A stretch of DNA of 64,000 bases from Palsa-504 sp963753195 (GCA_963753195.1 CAVWBH010000007.1:62001-126000), one strand, 5' to 3'; positions 42,452 to 50,535 are shown, counted from the stretch's first letter. Numbers and translations are program-made. Notes: a model not told the origin generated them from the letters alone.

Positions 42452-42475
42452 AACGGGCCATCGTGCGGGCCCGTT
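42452..42475 (+). terminator. Intrinsic terminator after the 39.5-42.4 kb run
   Basis: AACGGGCC and GGCCCGTT form a perfect 8-bp stem with an 8-nt loop, followed by TAGATT. Located 27 nt past the membrane-protein stop and before the ribosome site of the next gene. Confidence 0.65.
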
Positions 42476-42499
42476 TAGATTACGGAAGGAGGCGGGGAG

Positions 42500-43111
42500 A
42501 TGAGCATGAGCGGCAGAGCGCGCTGGGCGGCGGGCCCGGTGCCCCGCCTCGCGCGGCTGTTCCTGGCCAGGAACGAACTGCGGCGGCCCTGCGACCGCGC
42601 CGAGGGCGCGATCCTGGCCGCGCTGGCCGCGGCCTTCGGAACGGTCATCGTGCTGGCCGGGGTGCTGGCCGGGCGCCTCTACCAGTCCGAGCGCGCGGCC
42701 GCGGCCCGGTTGCACCCGGCGGTGGCCGTGCTGTCCGCGCCCGGCCCGGTGGTGACCGGCTTGTCGGCGCCGTCGGCCCAGGTGCAGGCGCAGGCGGTGT
42801 GGCGGGTGGCGGGCGGAGCCGAACGCTCCGGAGTGCTCACCGCCGGGACCGCTCCCGCCATCGACGACGCGGGGGCCGGGGCCACCGTGACGGTCTGGCT
42901 GAACCGAGCCGGCGTCCCGCAGCCTCCGCCGCCCGGCCAGGACGTCATGGTGGCCAACGCGCTGGGCGCCGGCGCCGTCCTCGCCGCGGGGGCCGGGGCG
43001 CTGCTCGCGGCCTGCTACGGGCTGTGCCGCCGGGCCCTGGACCGGCGTCGCCTGGCCCGGTGGGGACAGGCGTGGGCCGCCACGGGCCCGCGTTGGACCA
43101 GCCGCCACTGA
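42500..43111 (+). CDS. Rv1733c-like two-helix membrane protein
   Basis: 203 residues. Two membrane segments: ILAALAAAFGTVIVLAGVLA (about 38-60) and GAGAVLAAGAGALLAACYGL (about 155-175), enclosing an extracytoplasmic domain with QAQAVWRVAGGAERSGVLTA and VWLNRAGVPQPPPP. This is the layout of the Rv1733c family, hypoxia/DosR-linked in mycobacteria. The ATG at 42500 has GGAAGGAGG upstream. It is followed after 37 nt by the MBL-fold gene. No DosR-type box is apparent to me. Confidence 0.82.
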   Translation: MSMSGRARWAAGPVPRLARLFLARNELRRPCDRAEGAILAALAAAFGTVIVLAGVLAGRLYQSERAAAARLHPAVAVLSAPGPVVTGLSAPSAQVQAQAVWRVAGGAERSGVLTAGTAPAIDDAGAGATVTVWLNRAGVPQPPPPGQDVMVANALGAGAVLAAGAGALLAACYGLCRRALDRRRLARWGQAWAATGPRWTSRH

Positions 43112-43148
43112 TGTACTGCACGCGGGCCGCGGCGGGAGGGAGACGGGC

Positions 43149-44141
43149 ATGAGCACCGAGCTGGTCCTGCTGGGCACGGCGGGCGCACCCCTTCCGGTGG
43201 CCGGAAGAGGGGGGATCTGTTCGGCTCTCGTCGTCGACGGACGGGTCTTCGTCATCGACTGCGGCCGCGGCGCGCCGTCCGCCTTCGCCGAGGCGGGACT
43301 GGACTTCTCCCGCCTGGAGGCGGTGTTCCTCACCCACCTGCACGCGGACCACGTCGGTGACCTGCCCGGCCTGCTGCTGTACGGCTGGGGGGCCCGGGTG
43401 CGCGAGGACTGGCCGCTGGCGCCGATCCGCGTCTACGGGCCGTCACGGCCCGAGACGCTGCCGGAGGGTGATGCCATCTTCCACCGCCAGACCACGATCG
43501 ACCCGCAGCGGCCGGCCCCGGGCACGGCGGACCTGATCGGGCACATCCTGGCCGGCTACGCCTACCACCTGAACGTCATGCCGCTGGACGCCCGCATGCC
43601 GGACGCGGGCGCGCTCGTCCGGGCCACCGACATCGCCGTCCCCGCGCCGGGCGGGGATATCGCCCACGTCCCGGTCGTCGTCTTCGACGACGGGATCCTC
43701 CGGGTCACCGCCGTGGCCGTGACGCACGGCCGGGCCGTCCCGGCGCTGGCCTACCGGTTCGACACCCCGGACGGCTCGGTCACGTTCTCCGGCGACACCA
43801 CGGTGAACGAGGACCTGATCGCCCTGGCCCGGGGGGCGGACATTCTCGTCCACCAGGTCGCGGACCTGGACTACCTCAAGGGGCACGGCACCGACGAGGC
43901 CGAGCTGGCCCGGATGGCCGCGCTGCACACCGACGTCAGCCAGGTCGGCGGCGTCGCCGAACGGGCCAGGGTCGGCGAGCTCATCCTCAGCCACTACCTG
44001 CCCGCGGACCCGGCGGCCATCAGCGCCGCGGACTGGGCGCAGCGCGCGGGGCGCGGCTTCAGCGGCACCACCACCGCGGGCCGCGACGGCCTGCGCCGGA
44101 CGCTTCCGGCGCAGGCGCCGGCCGCCCAGGTCACTGGCTGA
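43149..44141 (+). CDS. MBL-fold metallo-hydrolase (RNase Z-like)
   Basis: 330 residues. LVLLGTAGAPLPVAGRGGIC opens the fold; the metal motif is FLTHLHADHVGDLPGL (HxHxDH). Later ligands: TVAVTHGRAVPALAYRFDTP, SVTFSGDTTVNEDLIALARG (Asp) and ELILSHYLPAD (His). Full-length for the group. These enzymes hydrolyse phosphodiesters, lactones or thioesters; context does not specify which. Its end overlaps the convergent TetR gene end by 11 nt. Confidence 0.88.
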   Translation: MSTELVLLGTAGAPLPVAGRGGICSALVVDGRVFVIDCGRGAPSAFAEAGLDFSRLEAVFLTHLHADHVGDLPGLLLYGWGARVREDWPLAPIRVYGPSRPETLPEGDAIFHRQTTIDPQRPAPGTADLIGHILAGYAYHLNVMPLDARMPDAGALVRATDIAVPAPGGDIAHVPVVVFDDGILRVTAVAVTHGRAVPALAYRFDTPDGSVTFSGDTTVNEDLIALARGADILVHQVADLDYLKGHGTDEAELARMAALHTDVSQVGGVAERARVGELILSHYLPADPAAISAADWAQRAGRGFSGTTTAGRDGLRRTLPAQAPAAQVTG

Positions 44142-44763
44142 GCTGGTCCGCCGTCCCGGAGGCTGTCGCGGGGGCTGTCGCGTCGAGCAGGGCCGCGTCG
44201 AGCAGGGTGGCGGCGGCGGCGCGGGCGGCGGCGGCCGCGGCCTGGTCGTGGTCCATCTGCGCGGCCTGGCCGCTGCCGACGTAGAGCAGGTGCAGCTGGC
44301 GGGCCAGGACCTCGGGCTCGGGTACGCCGGCCCGGGCGGCCAGCTCGGTCAGCAGCGCGCGCACCCAGCGGCGGTAGGCCTGGGCGGCCTGCTCGACCAG
44401 GTCACCGGGATGGGATTCCGCGCTGGCCCGGGCGAACGGGCAGCCGCGGTAGCCCGGCTGGGCGAACAGCTCCCCCTGCCCTTCGAACACGGCCAGCAGG
44501 CGCTCGCGCGGGCTGTGGTAACGGTCCACGGCCCGGGTGATGCGCTCGGCGATGCTGGCGTGGCGGGCCTCCAGGTAGGCCCGGACCAGCTCGTCCTTGC
44601 TGCCGAAGGTGTTGTACAGCGAGGCTTTGGCCACGCCGGCCTGCTCGATGACGCGGTCGATGCCGACCGTGTGCACGCCCTCGTTGTAGAACAGCTCGTT
44701 GGCCGCGGCCAGCAGCCGCTCGCGCGCCGACGGCCGGGCCGCGCTCGCTTCCCTGACAGCCAT
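44131..44763 (-). CDS. TetR-family repressor of the adjacent MFS exporter
   Basis: 210 residues. N-terminal helix-turn-helix (ERLLAAANELFYNEGVHTVG, RVIEQAGVAKASLYNTFGSK), then an all-helical ligand domain with GCPFARASAESHPGDLVEQA. I chose the ATG at 44761-44763, 11 nt after GGAAGG; a GTG 12 nt earlier abuts the same site. The palindrome TAGACAG-CC-CTGTCTA lies 18 bp upstream, and related sites overlap the MFS promoter at 46.17 kb, so it probably represses both the MFS gene and itself (inference). Downstream of the MFS gene on the same strand. Confidence 0.9.
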   Translation of the reverse strand: MAVREASAARPSARERLLAAANELFYNEGVHTVGIDRVIEQAGVAKASLYNTFGSKDELVRAYLEARHASIAERITRAVDRYHSPRERLLAVFEGQGELFAQPGYRGCPFARASAESHPGDLVEQAAQAYRRWVRALLTELAARAGVPEPEVLARQLHLLYVGSGQAAQMDHDQAAAAAARAAAATLLDAALLDATAPATASGTADQLSQ

Positions 44764-44780
44764 GGTGACGGCCACCTTCC

Positions 44781-44796
44781 TAGACAGCCCTGTCTA
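44781..44796. promoter_or_regulatory. TetR operator, copy 1
   Basis: Perfect palindrome TAGACAGCCCTGTCTA between the MFS and TetR genes, overlapping the MFS stop codon by 3 bp. Confidence 0.75.
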
Positions 44797-46131
44797 TCGT
44801 ATGCCCCGGGCGGCAGGTTCGCCGGCGCGACCGGGCCGGGTCCTGGCCAGGCCGGGCAGGGCCAGCGCGGCCAGCGCGATGACCGCGGCGCCGTAGTAGC
44901 GGGCCGTGGCGACGAGCCCGCCGCCGTGCACCACGCCGAACCCGGCCAGCACGGCGGGCACGCCCAGCCCGAGGTAGGACACCACGTAGAGCAGCGAGAC
45001 CAGGCCGGCCCGCTCGTGCGGCGCGGCCAGCGGCACCACCAGGCGGATGCCGCCCTGGAAGCCGCTGCCGAACCCGGCGCCGGCGATCGCGGAGCCCGCG
45101 AAGAAGACCGCCACCGAACCCAGGCTCACGGCCGTGACGGTGACGGCCACCCCGGTGATCAGGGCCAGGATGCCGAACAGCATCACCGTCCGGGCGGCCG
45201 CCCGGCGCAGCGCGATGGTCGCCACGACGGCCGAGGCGGCCAGCACGAACAGGCTCAGGGCGCCCAGCACCACCTCACCCGAGCCGGTCAGGGCGTGCAC
45301 CAGCGCCGGGCCGAGCGCGCCGTACAGCCCGGCCAGCGCCCACACCGCGAACAGCACGGGCACGGCGGTCAGCACCGGGGCCCGCAGCGCCCGCGGCAGG
45401 GTGATCTCCGGCCGCAGGCTGGCCAGCGCGCCCGGGGCCCGGGTGACGGTCTCGCGCATCGAGGCGATGGCGACCGCCTGCAGGGCGAGCACGCCGATCA
45501 GGGCCAGGTAGATGAGGTGAGCCGGGTCGGGCAGGAAGCGGACCGCCAGCGCGGAGGCGATCGCGCCGCTCGCGCTGCCCATGCCCGGCGTCACCGCGTT
45601 GGCGAACGTGCCGAGCTCGCGGTCCATGTCCAGCATGGCCGCGCCGATCGCGCCCAGGGCCGCACCGGTGGACAGGCCCTGGACCACCCGGGCGGTCAGC
45701 AGCGCGGGCACGCCGGTGGCGGTGGCGAAGATCACCAGCGAGCCCGCGTGCACGGCGATCGCGGTGAGCAGCACCGGCCGGCGTCCGACGTAGTCCGACA
45801 GCCGGCCAAAGGTCAGCAGGGCGGCCAGCACGGCCACGGCGTACACCCCGAACACCACGGTGGTGGTGATCGGCGTGAAGTGCCATCGAGCCTGGTAGAT
45901 CGCGTACAGCGGGGTCGGGGCGGCGGAGGAGGCCAAGAGCGCCACGATCAGCGAGGCCAGCACGAACACAGCCGGCCGGCCGCTCAGCCGGCGGCTCGCC
46001 CCCCGGCGTGGCCGAGGGCGGCGCGCGAACGGGTCAGCCGGGTGCGGGCCCGGTACGGCCTGCGCGAGGTCCGCTCGGGGTGCGGCCTGCGCGAGGCCCG
46101 CTCCCGGCCCGGCACCGTGTTGCATCGTCAT
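44794..46131 (-). CDS. MFS exporter under TetR control
   Basis: 445 residues with about 12 membrane segments: VFVLASLIVALLASSAAPTP, TPLYAIYQARWHFTPITTTV, VYAVAVLAALLTFGRLSDYV with motif A GRLSDYVGRRPVLL, and GAIGAAMLDMDRELGTFANA. Similar to the arabinose/multidrug-efflux type regulated by TetR. The ATG at 46129-46131 is the first start. Promoter at 46175-46203 carries two TAGACAG sites between and beyond the -35 and -10. Exporter plus TetR suggests inducible efflux. Confidence 0.9.
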   Translation of the reverse strand: MTMQHGAGPGAGLAQAAPRADLAQAVPGPHPADPFARRPRPRRGASRRLSGRPAVFVLASLIVALLASSAAPTPLYAIYQARWHFTPITTTVVFGVYAVAVLAALLTFGRLSDYVGRRPVLLTAIAVHAGSLVIFATATGVPALLTARVVQGLSTGAALGAIGAAMLDMDRELGTFANAVTPGMGSASGAIASALAVRFLPDPAHLIYLALIGVLALQAVAIASMRETVTRAPGALASLRPEITLPRALRAPVLTAVPVLFAVWALAGLYGALGPALVHALTGSGEVVLGALSLFVLAASAVVATIALRRAAARTVMLFGILALITGVAVTVTAVSLGSVAVFFAGSAIAGAGFGSGFQGGIRLVVPLAAPHERAGLVSLLYVVSYLGLGVPAVLAGFGVVHGGGLVATARYYGAAVIALAALALPGLARTRPGRAGEPAARGIR

Positions 46132-46155
46132 GTCTGGTCATCCCACCTAATTGAG

Positions 46156-46203
46156 TAGACAGGTCTGTATAGAGATATTAGACAGACAGGTCTAATCAGT
46201 CAA
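46156..46203 (-). promoter_or_regulatory. MFS promoter with two TetR operator sites
   Basis: Minus strand: -35 TTGACT (46203-46198), exactly 17 nt, -10 TAATAT (46180-46175). TTAGAC-N6-GTCTAA (46178-46195) fills the spacer, and TAGACAG-GT-CTGTATA (46156-46171, one mismatch) lies just downstream. Both match the palindrome at 44781. Confidence 0.8.
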
Positions 46204-46337
46204 GAGAGCAGGGCGAGGGGAGCTCGGCGAGCGGGGGTTCGGCCAGGGGAGCTCGGTCAAGGGGCACGGGGCGAGGCCGTTCGGAAAATTCGGCGCTGGC
46301 CCGTCGGAGGGCCGGGGCGCCGGGCGACGATAAGGGT

Positions 46338-46859
46338 GTGACGCACCCGCAGGTGCAGCCCGACCCGGCGCTCGGGCTGCTGAGGCTGTACGACGAGGCG
46401 CTCCCGCACGTCTACGGCTACCTGCTGGCCCGCTGCGGCGACCGGGGGCTGGCCGAGGATCTGACGGCCGAGTCGTTCCTGGCCGCGGTGCACGCGGTGC
46501 GCAAGCCGGGCGCGGCCGATCCGTCGATCGCGTGGCTGATCGGGGTGGCCCGGCACAAGCTCGCCGACCACTGGCGGCGCACCGAACGGGAGCAGCACGG
46601 GTTGCGCCTGCTGGACAGCGAGCGGGCGCGCGTCGAGGACCCGTGGGAGGCGGCCGTCGACCGGATCCGGGCCCGCGAGGTGCTCGGCCGGCTCGGCCCG
46701 CATCACCGGGCCGCGCTCACGCTGCGCTACCTCGACGGGCTGCCGGTGCCCGAGGTGGCCCGGTACCTGGACCGCACCGTGCACGCCACCGAGGCGCTGC
46801 TGGTCCGGGCCCGCGCCGCGTTCCGCCGGATGTACGAGGGAGAGGAGGGCTCGCGATGA
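46338..46859 (+). CDS. ECF-type RNA polymerase sigma factor
   Basis: 173 residues. Region 2: LRLYDEALPHVYGYLLARCG, LAEDLTAESFLAAVHAV, ADPSIAWLIGVARHKLADHW. Region 4: LGPHHRAALTLRYLDGLPVP, EVARYLDRTVHATEALLVRA. The short size and missing region 3 define the ECF group. The GTG start has only a weak AAGGGT close by. Its TGA overlaps the ATG of the double-VOC gene (ATGA). No membrane anti-sigma factor follows; the partner is the VOC protein. Confidence 0.9.
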   Translation: MTHPQVQPDPALGLLRLYDEALPHVYGYLLARCGDRGLAEDLTAESFLAAVHAVRKPGAADPSIAWLIGVARHKLADHWRRTEREQHGLRLLDSERARVEDPWEAAVDRIRAREVLGRLGPHHRAALTLRYLDGLPVPEVARYLDRTVHATEALLVRARAAFRRMYEGEEGSR

Positions 46860-47779
46860 CCGATCCGTCCGAGGCGTCTGCGTTCGAGGCACTGCGCGAG
46901 CCCGTCACGCCGGTCGATCCCGACCCCGACTTCGCCGGGCGGCTGCGGCAGCGGCTGACCCGGGAGATCTTCGCGCCCTATGGAGGAACCATGTCCCAGC
47001 AGACCACCGCGACCCGGGTCGAGCGCGAGCCCGCCGGGGCGCCGACGCTGACCCCTTACATCGTCGTCTCGGACGCCCGGCGGGCCATGGACTGGTACGT
47101 CGAGGTGTTCGGCGCGCAGCGCCGCGGCGAGCCCTACGTCAACGCGGACGACACGATCGGCCACGCCGAGGTCAGCATCGGGAACGCCGTGCTGATGTTC
47201 GCCGAAGCCTCTGACCTTTGGCCTGACGTACCAGTGCGCGCGCCCGAGTCGCCCGCGACGTTCAGTCATACCCTCCACCTGGAGGTCGATGACGTGGACG
47301 GGAGTACCGAGCGGGCCCGGCGGGCCGGCGCCTCGGTGGAGCGGGAGCCTACGGACCAGCCCTACGGCCGCGGCGCGGTGATCGTCGACCCGTTCGGGCA
47401 CCGCTGGATGCTGCTGCGGCCGCCGGCCCGGGCCACCCGGCTGCGCCAGGGCGACGTCGCGAACGTGACGATGGTGGCGCCGGACGGGCAGCGGGCCAAG
47501 GAGTTCTACGAGGCCGTGCTGCAGGTACCGTTCTCCCCCGGTCACCCCGGCGCGTGGCGCACCGGCGAGACCAGCCCGCCGCTGGGCATCCTGACGTCGC
47601 CGGGCGCCGAGCCCGCCGTGCAGCTGTCCTTCCGCGTCGATGACATCGCGGCCGCGGTCGAGCGGGTCCGGGCGGCCGGCGGGCGCGCGGACGAGCCCGA
47701 GCGCAGGCCGTACGGGCGGCACGCCGAGTGCGTGGATGACCAGGGCGTGACGTTCCGCTTGTGGCAGCCGGGCGACTGA
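46856..47779 (+). CDS. Double VOC-domain protein with sigma-associated N-terminal segment
   Basis: 307 residues. The first 40 (DPSEASAFEALREPVTPVDP, DFAGRLRQRLTREIF) resemble the short cytoplasmic segments that follow ECF sigma genes in actinomycetes. Then come two VOC domains: about 55-190 (LTPYIVVSDARRAMDWYVEV, YGRGAVIVDPFGHRWMLLRP) and about 195-305 (VANVTMVAPDGQRAKEFYEA, CVDDQGVTFRLWQPG). Domain 1 resembles PhnB/bleomycin-resistance types. The start overlaps the sigma factor stop, so expression is coupled; an internal ATG at 46991 (SQQTTATR) could give the VOC part alone. A ligand-sensing role for the sigma factor is an inference. Confidence 0.82.
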   Translation: MTDPSEASAFEALREPVTPVDPDPDFAGRLRQRLTREIFAPYGGTMSQQTTATRVEREPAGAPTLTPYIVVSDARRAMDWYVEVFGAQRRGEPYVNADDTIGHAEVSIGNAVLMFAEASDLWPDVPVRAPESPATFSHTLHLEVDDVDGSTERARRAGASVEREPTDQPYGRGAVIVDPFGHRWMLLRPPARATRLRQGDVANVTMVAPDGQRAKEFYEAVLQVPFSPGHPGAWRTGETSPPLGILTSPGAEPAVQLSFRVDDIAAAVERVRAAGGRADEPERRPYGRHAECVDDQGVTFRLWQPGD

Positions 47780-47788
47780 CCGGAACGC

Positions 47789-47838
47789 TGGACGGAGCGC
47801 CGGACGGAGCGCCGGACGGGGCGCTGGACGGGCGCTGG
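47789..47838. repeat. 12-bp degenerate tandem repeat between convergent genes
   Basis: About four units of GGACGGAGCGCC, with later units GGACGGGGCGCT and shortened forms. It lies just after the double-VOC stop and before the end of the convergent VOC gene. Confidence 0.7.
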
Positions 47839-47847
47839 ACGGGGCGG

Positions 47848-48246
47848 CTAGCCCGGCTGCTTGTACTCCTGGATGGCCCAGGTGTTGCCGTCGGGGTCAT
47901 CGAAGAAGCAGAACCGGGAGCCCGGCGTGCCTTCGGGCCCCAGCTGCTGCACCTCACTGATGCCCACGCCCCGGCCGGCCAGCTCGCCGCGGATCGCGTC
48001 GAGGTCCTCGACGACGAGCTGCACGCCCTTGACCGAGCCCGGCTCGCCGAGCGGCAGGCCCACGCCGATCACCACCGAGCAGGCCGAGCCGGGCGGGGTC
48101 ATCTGCACCACTCGCATGTTCCCGCCCGGCTGCACGTCGTGGTCGAGGCGGAAGCCGACCTGACGGGTGTAAAAGTCCTTGGCGGCGTCGACGTCGCGCA
48201 CCGGGATGGGCACGACTTCGAGCTTCATTTCCAGGTGCCGTTCCAT
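47848..48246 (-). CDS. VOC-family protein
   Basis: 132 residues: MKLEVVPIPVRDVDAAKDFY, VVQMTPPGSACSVVIGVGLP, VQLVVEDLDAIRGELAGRGV, FCFFDDPDGNTWAIQEY. A compact glyoxalase-fold protein closely related in pattern to the one at 39491. Two starts are possible, 48246 (MERHLEMKLE) and 48228 (MKLE); neither has a clear ribosome site. Downstream of the VOC remnant on the same strand, convergent with the double-VOC gene. Confidence 0.87.
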   Translation of the reverse strand: MERHLEMKLEVVPIPVRDVDAAKDFYTRQVGFRLDHDVQPGGNMRVVQMTPPGSACSVVIGVGLPLGEPGSVKGVQLVVEDLDAIRGELAGRGVGISEVQQLGPEGTPGSRFCFFDDPDGNTWAIQEYKQPG

Positions 48247-48252
48247 GTGCCG

Positions 48253-48564
48253 TCAGGCCTCCCGCTCTCGCATGGCAATGTCCAGGGATGTTTCAACGTA
48301 GCGGAGCGCGGGCCGCCGCGGGGTTTTGGGGCCGCCGGGCCAGCTCGGCGGGATCGACGTCTTCCACGTGGGCCTGGATCCACCAGAGGTTGCCAGCGGG
48401 TCCCGGACGCGGCCGACCCGGTCGCCGAAGAAGACGGCGGTCACCTCGGTGACCGGCGTCGCTCCGGCGGCCAGCGCACGCGCGTAGGTCGCCGGCTTGG
48501 GGGCGGGGGCGGGCTTGGGGGCGGCTGACTCGGAGGGGAAGGTGGGCCCGGTCGGGTGGCTCAT
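48253..48564 (-). pseudogene. PhnB-type VOC gene remnant (internal deletion and frameshifts)
   Basis: The ORF starts normally (MSHPTGPTFPSES) but runs through a Lys/Pro/Ala linker straight into the C-terminal part of a PhnB-like domain, YARALAAGATPVTEVTAVFF, GDRVGRVRDP. The N-terminal half of the fold is absent. After RDP the expected continuation (GNLWWIQAHVEDVDPAELAR) is present but in another frame, and the last residues (RYVETSLDIAMRERE) return to the first frame. Thus a deletion plus two compensating frameshifts. It probably makes no functional protein. Confidence 0.65.
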
Positions 48565-48582
48565 GGGGGCCTCCGTCGCTGC

Positions 48583-48643
48583 TTTATCTGAATGGATCGT
48601 TCAGATAAAAATTATCAGAACAGAATGGTCCGTTCAAGAGTTA
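48583..48643. promoter_or_regulatory. TetR operators in divergent promoter region
   Basis: TTTATCTGAA and TTCAGATAAA are perfect 10-bp arms around TGGATCG (48583-48609). A second, weaker site with the same core (GAATGGTCCGTTC) follows at about 48623-48635, just before the TetR start at 48655. Confidence 0.75.
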
Positions 48644-48654
48644 GGCTGGGCGTC

Positions 48655-49293
48655 ATGGCTCGTGATCCAGGTCGGCTCCGGGGCCGGCAGGCGCAGGCGG
48701 CGCACAATGACGAGCTGATCCTGCGGGCGGCCCGGGAGGTGTTCCTGGCCGACCCCGAGGCGCCGGTCTCGGCGGTGGCGGCGCGGGCGGGGGTCGGCAT
48801 CGGGGCCCTGTACCACCGGTACGCCAGCAAGGAAGACCTGCTGCGCACCCTGTGCCGCGACGGGCAGCTGATCTATCTCGCCGAAGCCCGGCGGGCCCTG
48901 GAGGGCGGCGGCGACCCCTGGGCGGCATTCACCGGGTTCTTGCGCCGTATCGTGGCGGCCAGCACCCACGGGCTGACCGTCCGCCTGGCCGGGACCTTCG
49001 AGCCGACCGCCGAACAGATGGCCCTGGCCGAGCAGATGCGGGCGCTCGGCACCGAGCTGTTCGAGCGCGCCCGCGCCAGTGGGCAGCTCAGGCCCGACGT
49101 CACCTGGCTCGACGTGGAGTACCTGATGGAGTTGCTGGCCCGCGTCCAGCTGGGCGACGCCAGCCGCACGGCCGAGCTCCGGCAGCGCCACCTGGCCGTC
49201 ATCCTCGACGGGCTGCGCAGCCCCGGGCCCACGCCGCTGCCCGGTAACCCGCCCACCTGGGCCGAGCAGACCGAACGCTGGGTCCGCCGCTGA
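48655..49293 (+). CDS. TetR-family repressor
   Basis: 212 residues. Helix-turn-helix: NDELILRAAREVFLADPEAP, VSAVAARAGVGIGALYHRYA, then SKEDLLRTLCRDGQLIY. The C-terminal ligand domain resembles the SbtR/TetR_C group (LAGTFEPTAEQMALAEQMRA). The frame is open from 48592, but that would translate through the operators; the ATG at 48655 gives the normal N-terminus. Divergent from the VOC remnant, which suggests it once controlled that gene and the VOC gene behind it. Confidence 0.9.
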   Translation: MARDPGRLRGRQAQAAHNDELILRAAREVFLADPEAPVSAVAARAGVGIGALYHRYASKEDLLRTLCRDGQLIYLAEARRALEGGGDPWAAFTGFLRRIVAASTHGLTVRLAGTFEPTAEQMALAEQMRALGTELFERARASGQLRPDVTWLDVEYLMELLARVQLGDASRTAELRQRHLAVILDGLRSPGPTPLPGNPPTWAEQTERWVRR

Positions 49294-49307
49294 CCTGGCC
49301 GGTTGGG

Positions 49308-49880
49308 TCAGCCTTCGTCTTCCGGCCACAGCCGGATGCTGCGCCGGGCCGCGTCGAGGACGAGCTGCGCATCCAGGCCGGCCCGGGATTCGGCGATGCC
49401 GAACGCCGGCCATTCGAAGACGAACTCCAGCGGCCCGGCGGGCGGCAGTGGCCAGGCCCACCAGCGGGAGACGAACGAGTGCGGGCCGCCGCCGCCGGCG
49501 AACGGATACAGGACCGGCCCCGCTGGCTCGGAATCCTGGTCCGGCCGGCGGCCGCCAGGACTCCCGGCGGCCTGGCCGCCGTCGGCGAACTGCAGGCCCA
49601 GCCGGAAGGAGCGCCGGGACGCGGCCAGGTCACGCGGGCCGCCGGGCAGGTGCTCCTCGCCGTGGCCAGCGCTGGACCGGATCCGCGCGGTCAGGAAGAT
49701 CTCCATCCCGGCGGAGAAGACGGACAGGCCGGTGACGGCCACGGCGACGTCGTCGGTCCGGCCGAGCAGCAGGCTGTCGACCGGGACGATGCCGGGAAAT
49801 TCCGCCTCCGGCGGTTCCCATGGATGATGCCTCCGCGGAGGCGCGGGCTCGGCGGTCGGCAGGTTCTCAAAGAACGGCAT
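49308..49880 (-). CDS. Hypothetical protein
   Basis: 190 residues, no known family. Seen: MPFFENLPTAEPAPPRRHHP, then a beta-rich region VAVAVTGLSVFSAGMEIFLT, RSFRLGLQFADGGQAAG, and a C-terminal part with Trp-rich PHSFVSRWWAWPLPPAGPLE and FVFEWPAFGIAESRA. No signal peptide or membrane helix. The pattern suggests an all-beta soluble domain. I chose the ATG at 49878-49880. Divergent from the TPR gene; convergent with the TetR gene, whose end is 15 nt away. Confidence 0.7.
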   Translation of the reverse strand: MPFFENLPTAEPAPPRRHHPWEPPEAEFPGIVPVDSLLLGRTDDVAVAVTGLSVFSAGMEIFLTARIRSSAGHGEEHLPGGPRDLAASRRSFRLGLQFADGGQAAGSPGGRRPDQDSEPAGPVLYPFAGGGGPHSFVSRWWAWPLPPAGPLEFVFEWPAFGIAESRAGLDAQLVLDAARRSIRLWPEDEG

Positions 49881-49968
49881 GGCCCCAGCCTTGACCGGCC
49901 GCCCCGACGCCGCAAACGAATTATCAGCCGTGCTCACCGGGTCGCGCGCCCGTGAAAAGCTGCTGCGC

Positions 49969-50535
49969 ATGAGCCGGGACATCGACATGAACGACTGGGA
50001 GCGCCGCTGCGCCCAGGCCTGGGCCGAGATCGACGACTACGAGGCCCGCGGCGACGCCGGTGCGGCCGACTTCCGGCGGCGGATCGACGAGCTGGCCGGC
50101 GAGCTGCCGCAGGACAGCCCGGTGGCCGCCTTCGAGCGCGGCTCGGCCTGGGACGCCACAGACCATCCTGGGCAGGCGGTCACGCTCTACCGGGAGGCGC
50201 TGGAGCGCGGGCTGGCCGGCCTGCGGCGGCGCCGGGCCGTGATCCAGCTGTCGAGCTCGCTGCGGAACATCGGCCGGGTCGCCGAATCAGTGCAGCTGCT
50301 GACGGCCGAGCAGGAGAATTACGACCCGGACGCCGCGGTGCTGGCCGACGCCCTCTCGGCCTTTCTGGCCTTGTGCCTGGCCGACGTGGGCCGGGAACGC
50401 GAGGCGGTGTCGGTGGCCCTGGGCGCCCTGGCCCCGCACCTGCCGCGGTACCAGCGGTCGCTGGCGAACTACGCGCGGCTGCTGGTGGAACCCGGCCCGG
50501 CCTCTTCTCCCGGTTCTCCCGGTTCTCCCGGGTAG
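49969..50535 (+). CDS. TPR protein
   Basis: 188 residues. MNDWERRCAQAWAEIDDYEA opens a helical protein with TPR-like pairs: FERGSAWDATDHPGQAVTLY, VIQLSSSLRNIGRVAESVQL, FLALCLADVGREREAVSVAL. It resembles the short tetratricopeptide proteins of actinomycetes of unknown role. I start at the ATG at 49969; the frame is open to 49879. The C-terminus ends in SPGSPGSPG from a 9-bp tandem repeat, and the last 67 bp overlap the convergent oxidoreductase gene. Confidence 0.82.
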   Translation: MSRDIDMNDWERRCAQAWAEIDDYEARGDAGAADFRRRIDELAGELPQDSPVAAFERGSAWDATDHPGQAVTLYREALERGLAGLRRRRAVIQLSSSLRNIGRVAESVQLLTAEQENYDPDAAVLADALSAFLALCLADVGREREAVSVALGALAPHLPRYQRSLANYARLLVEPGPASSPGSPGSPG

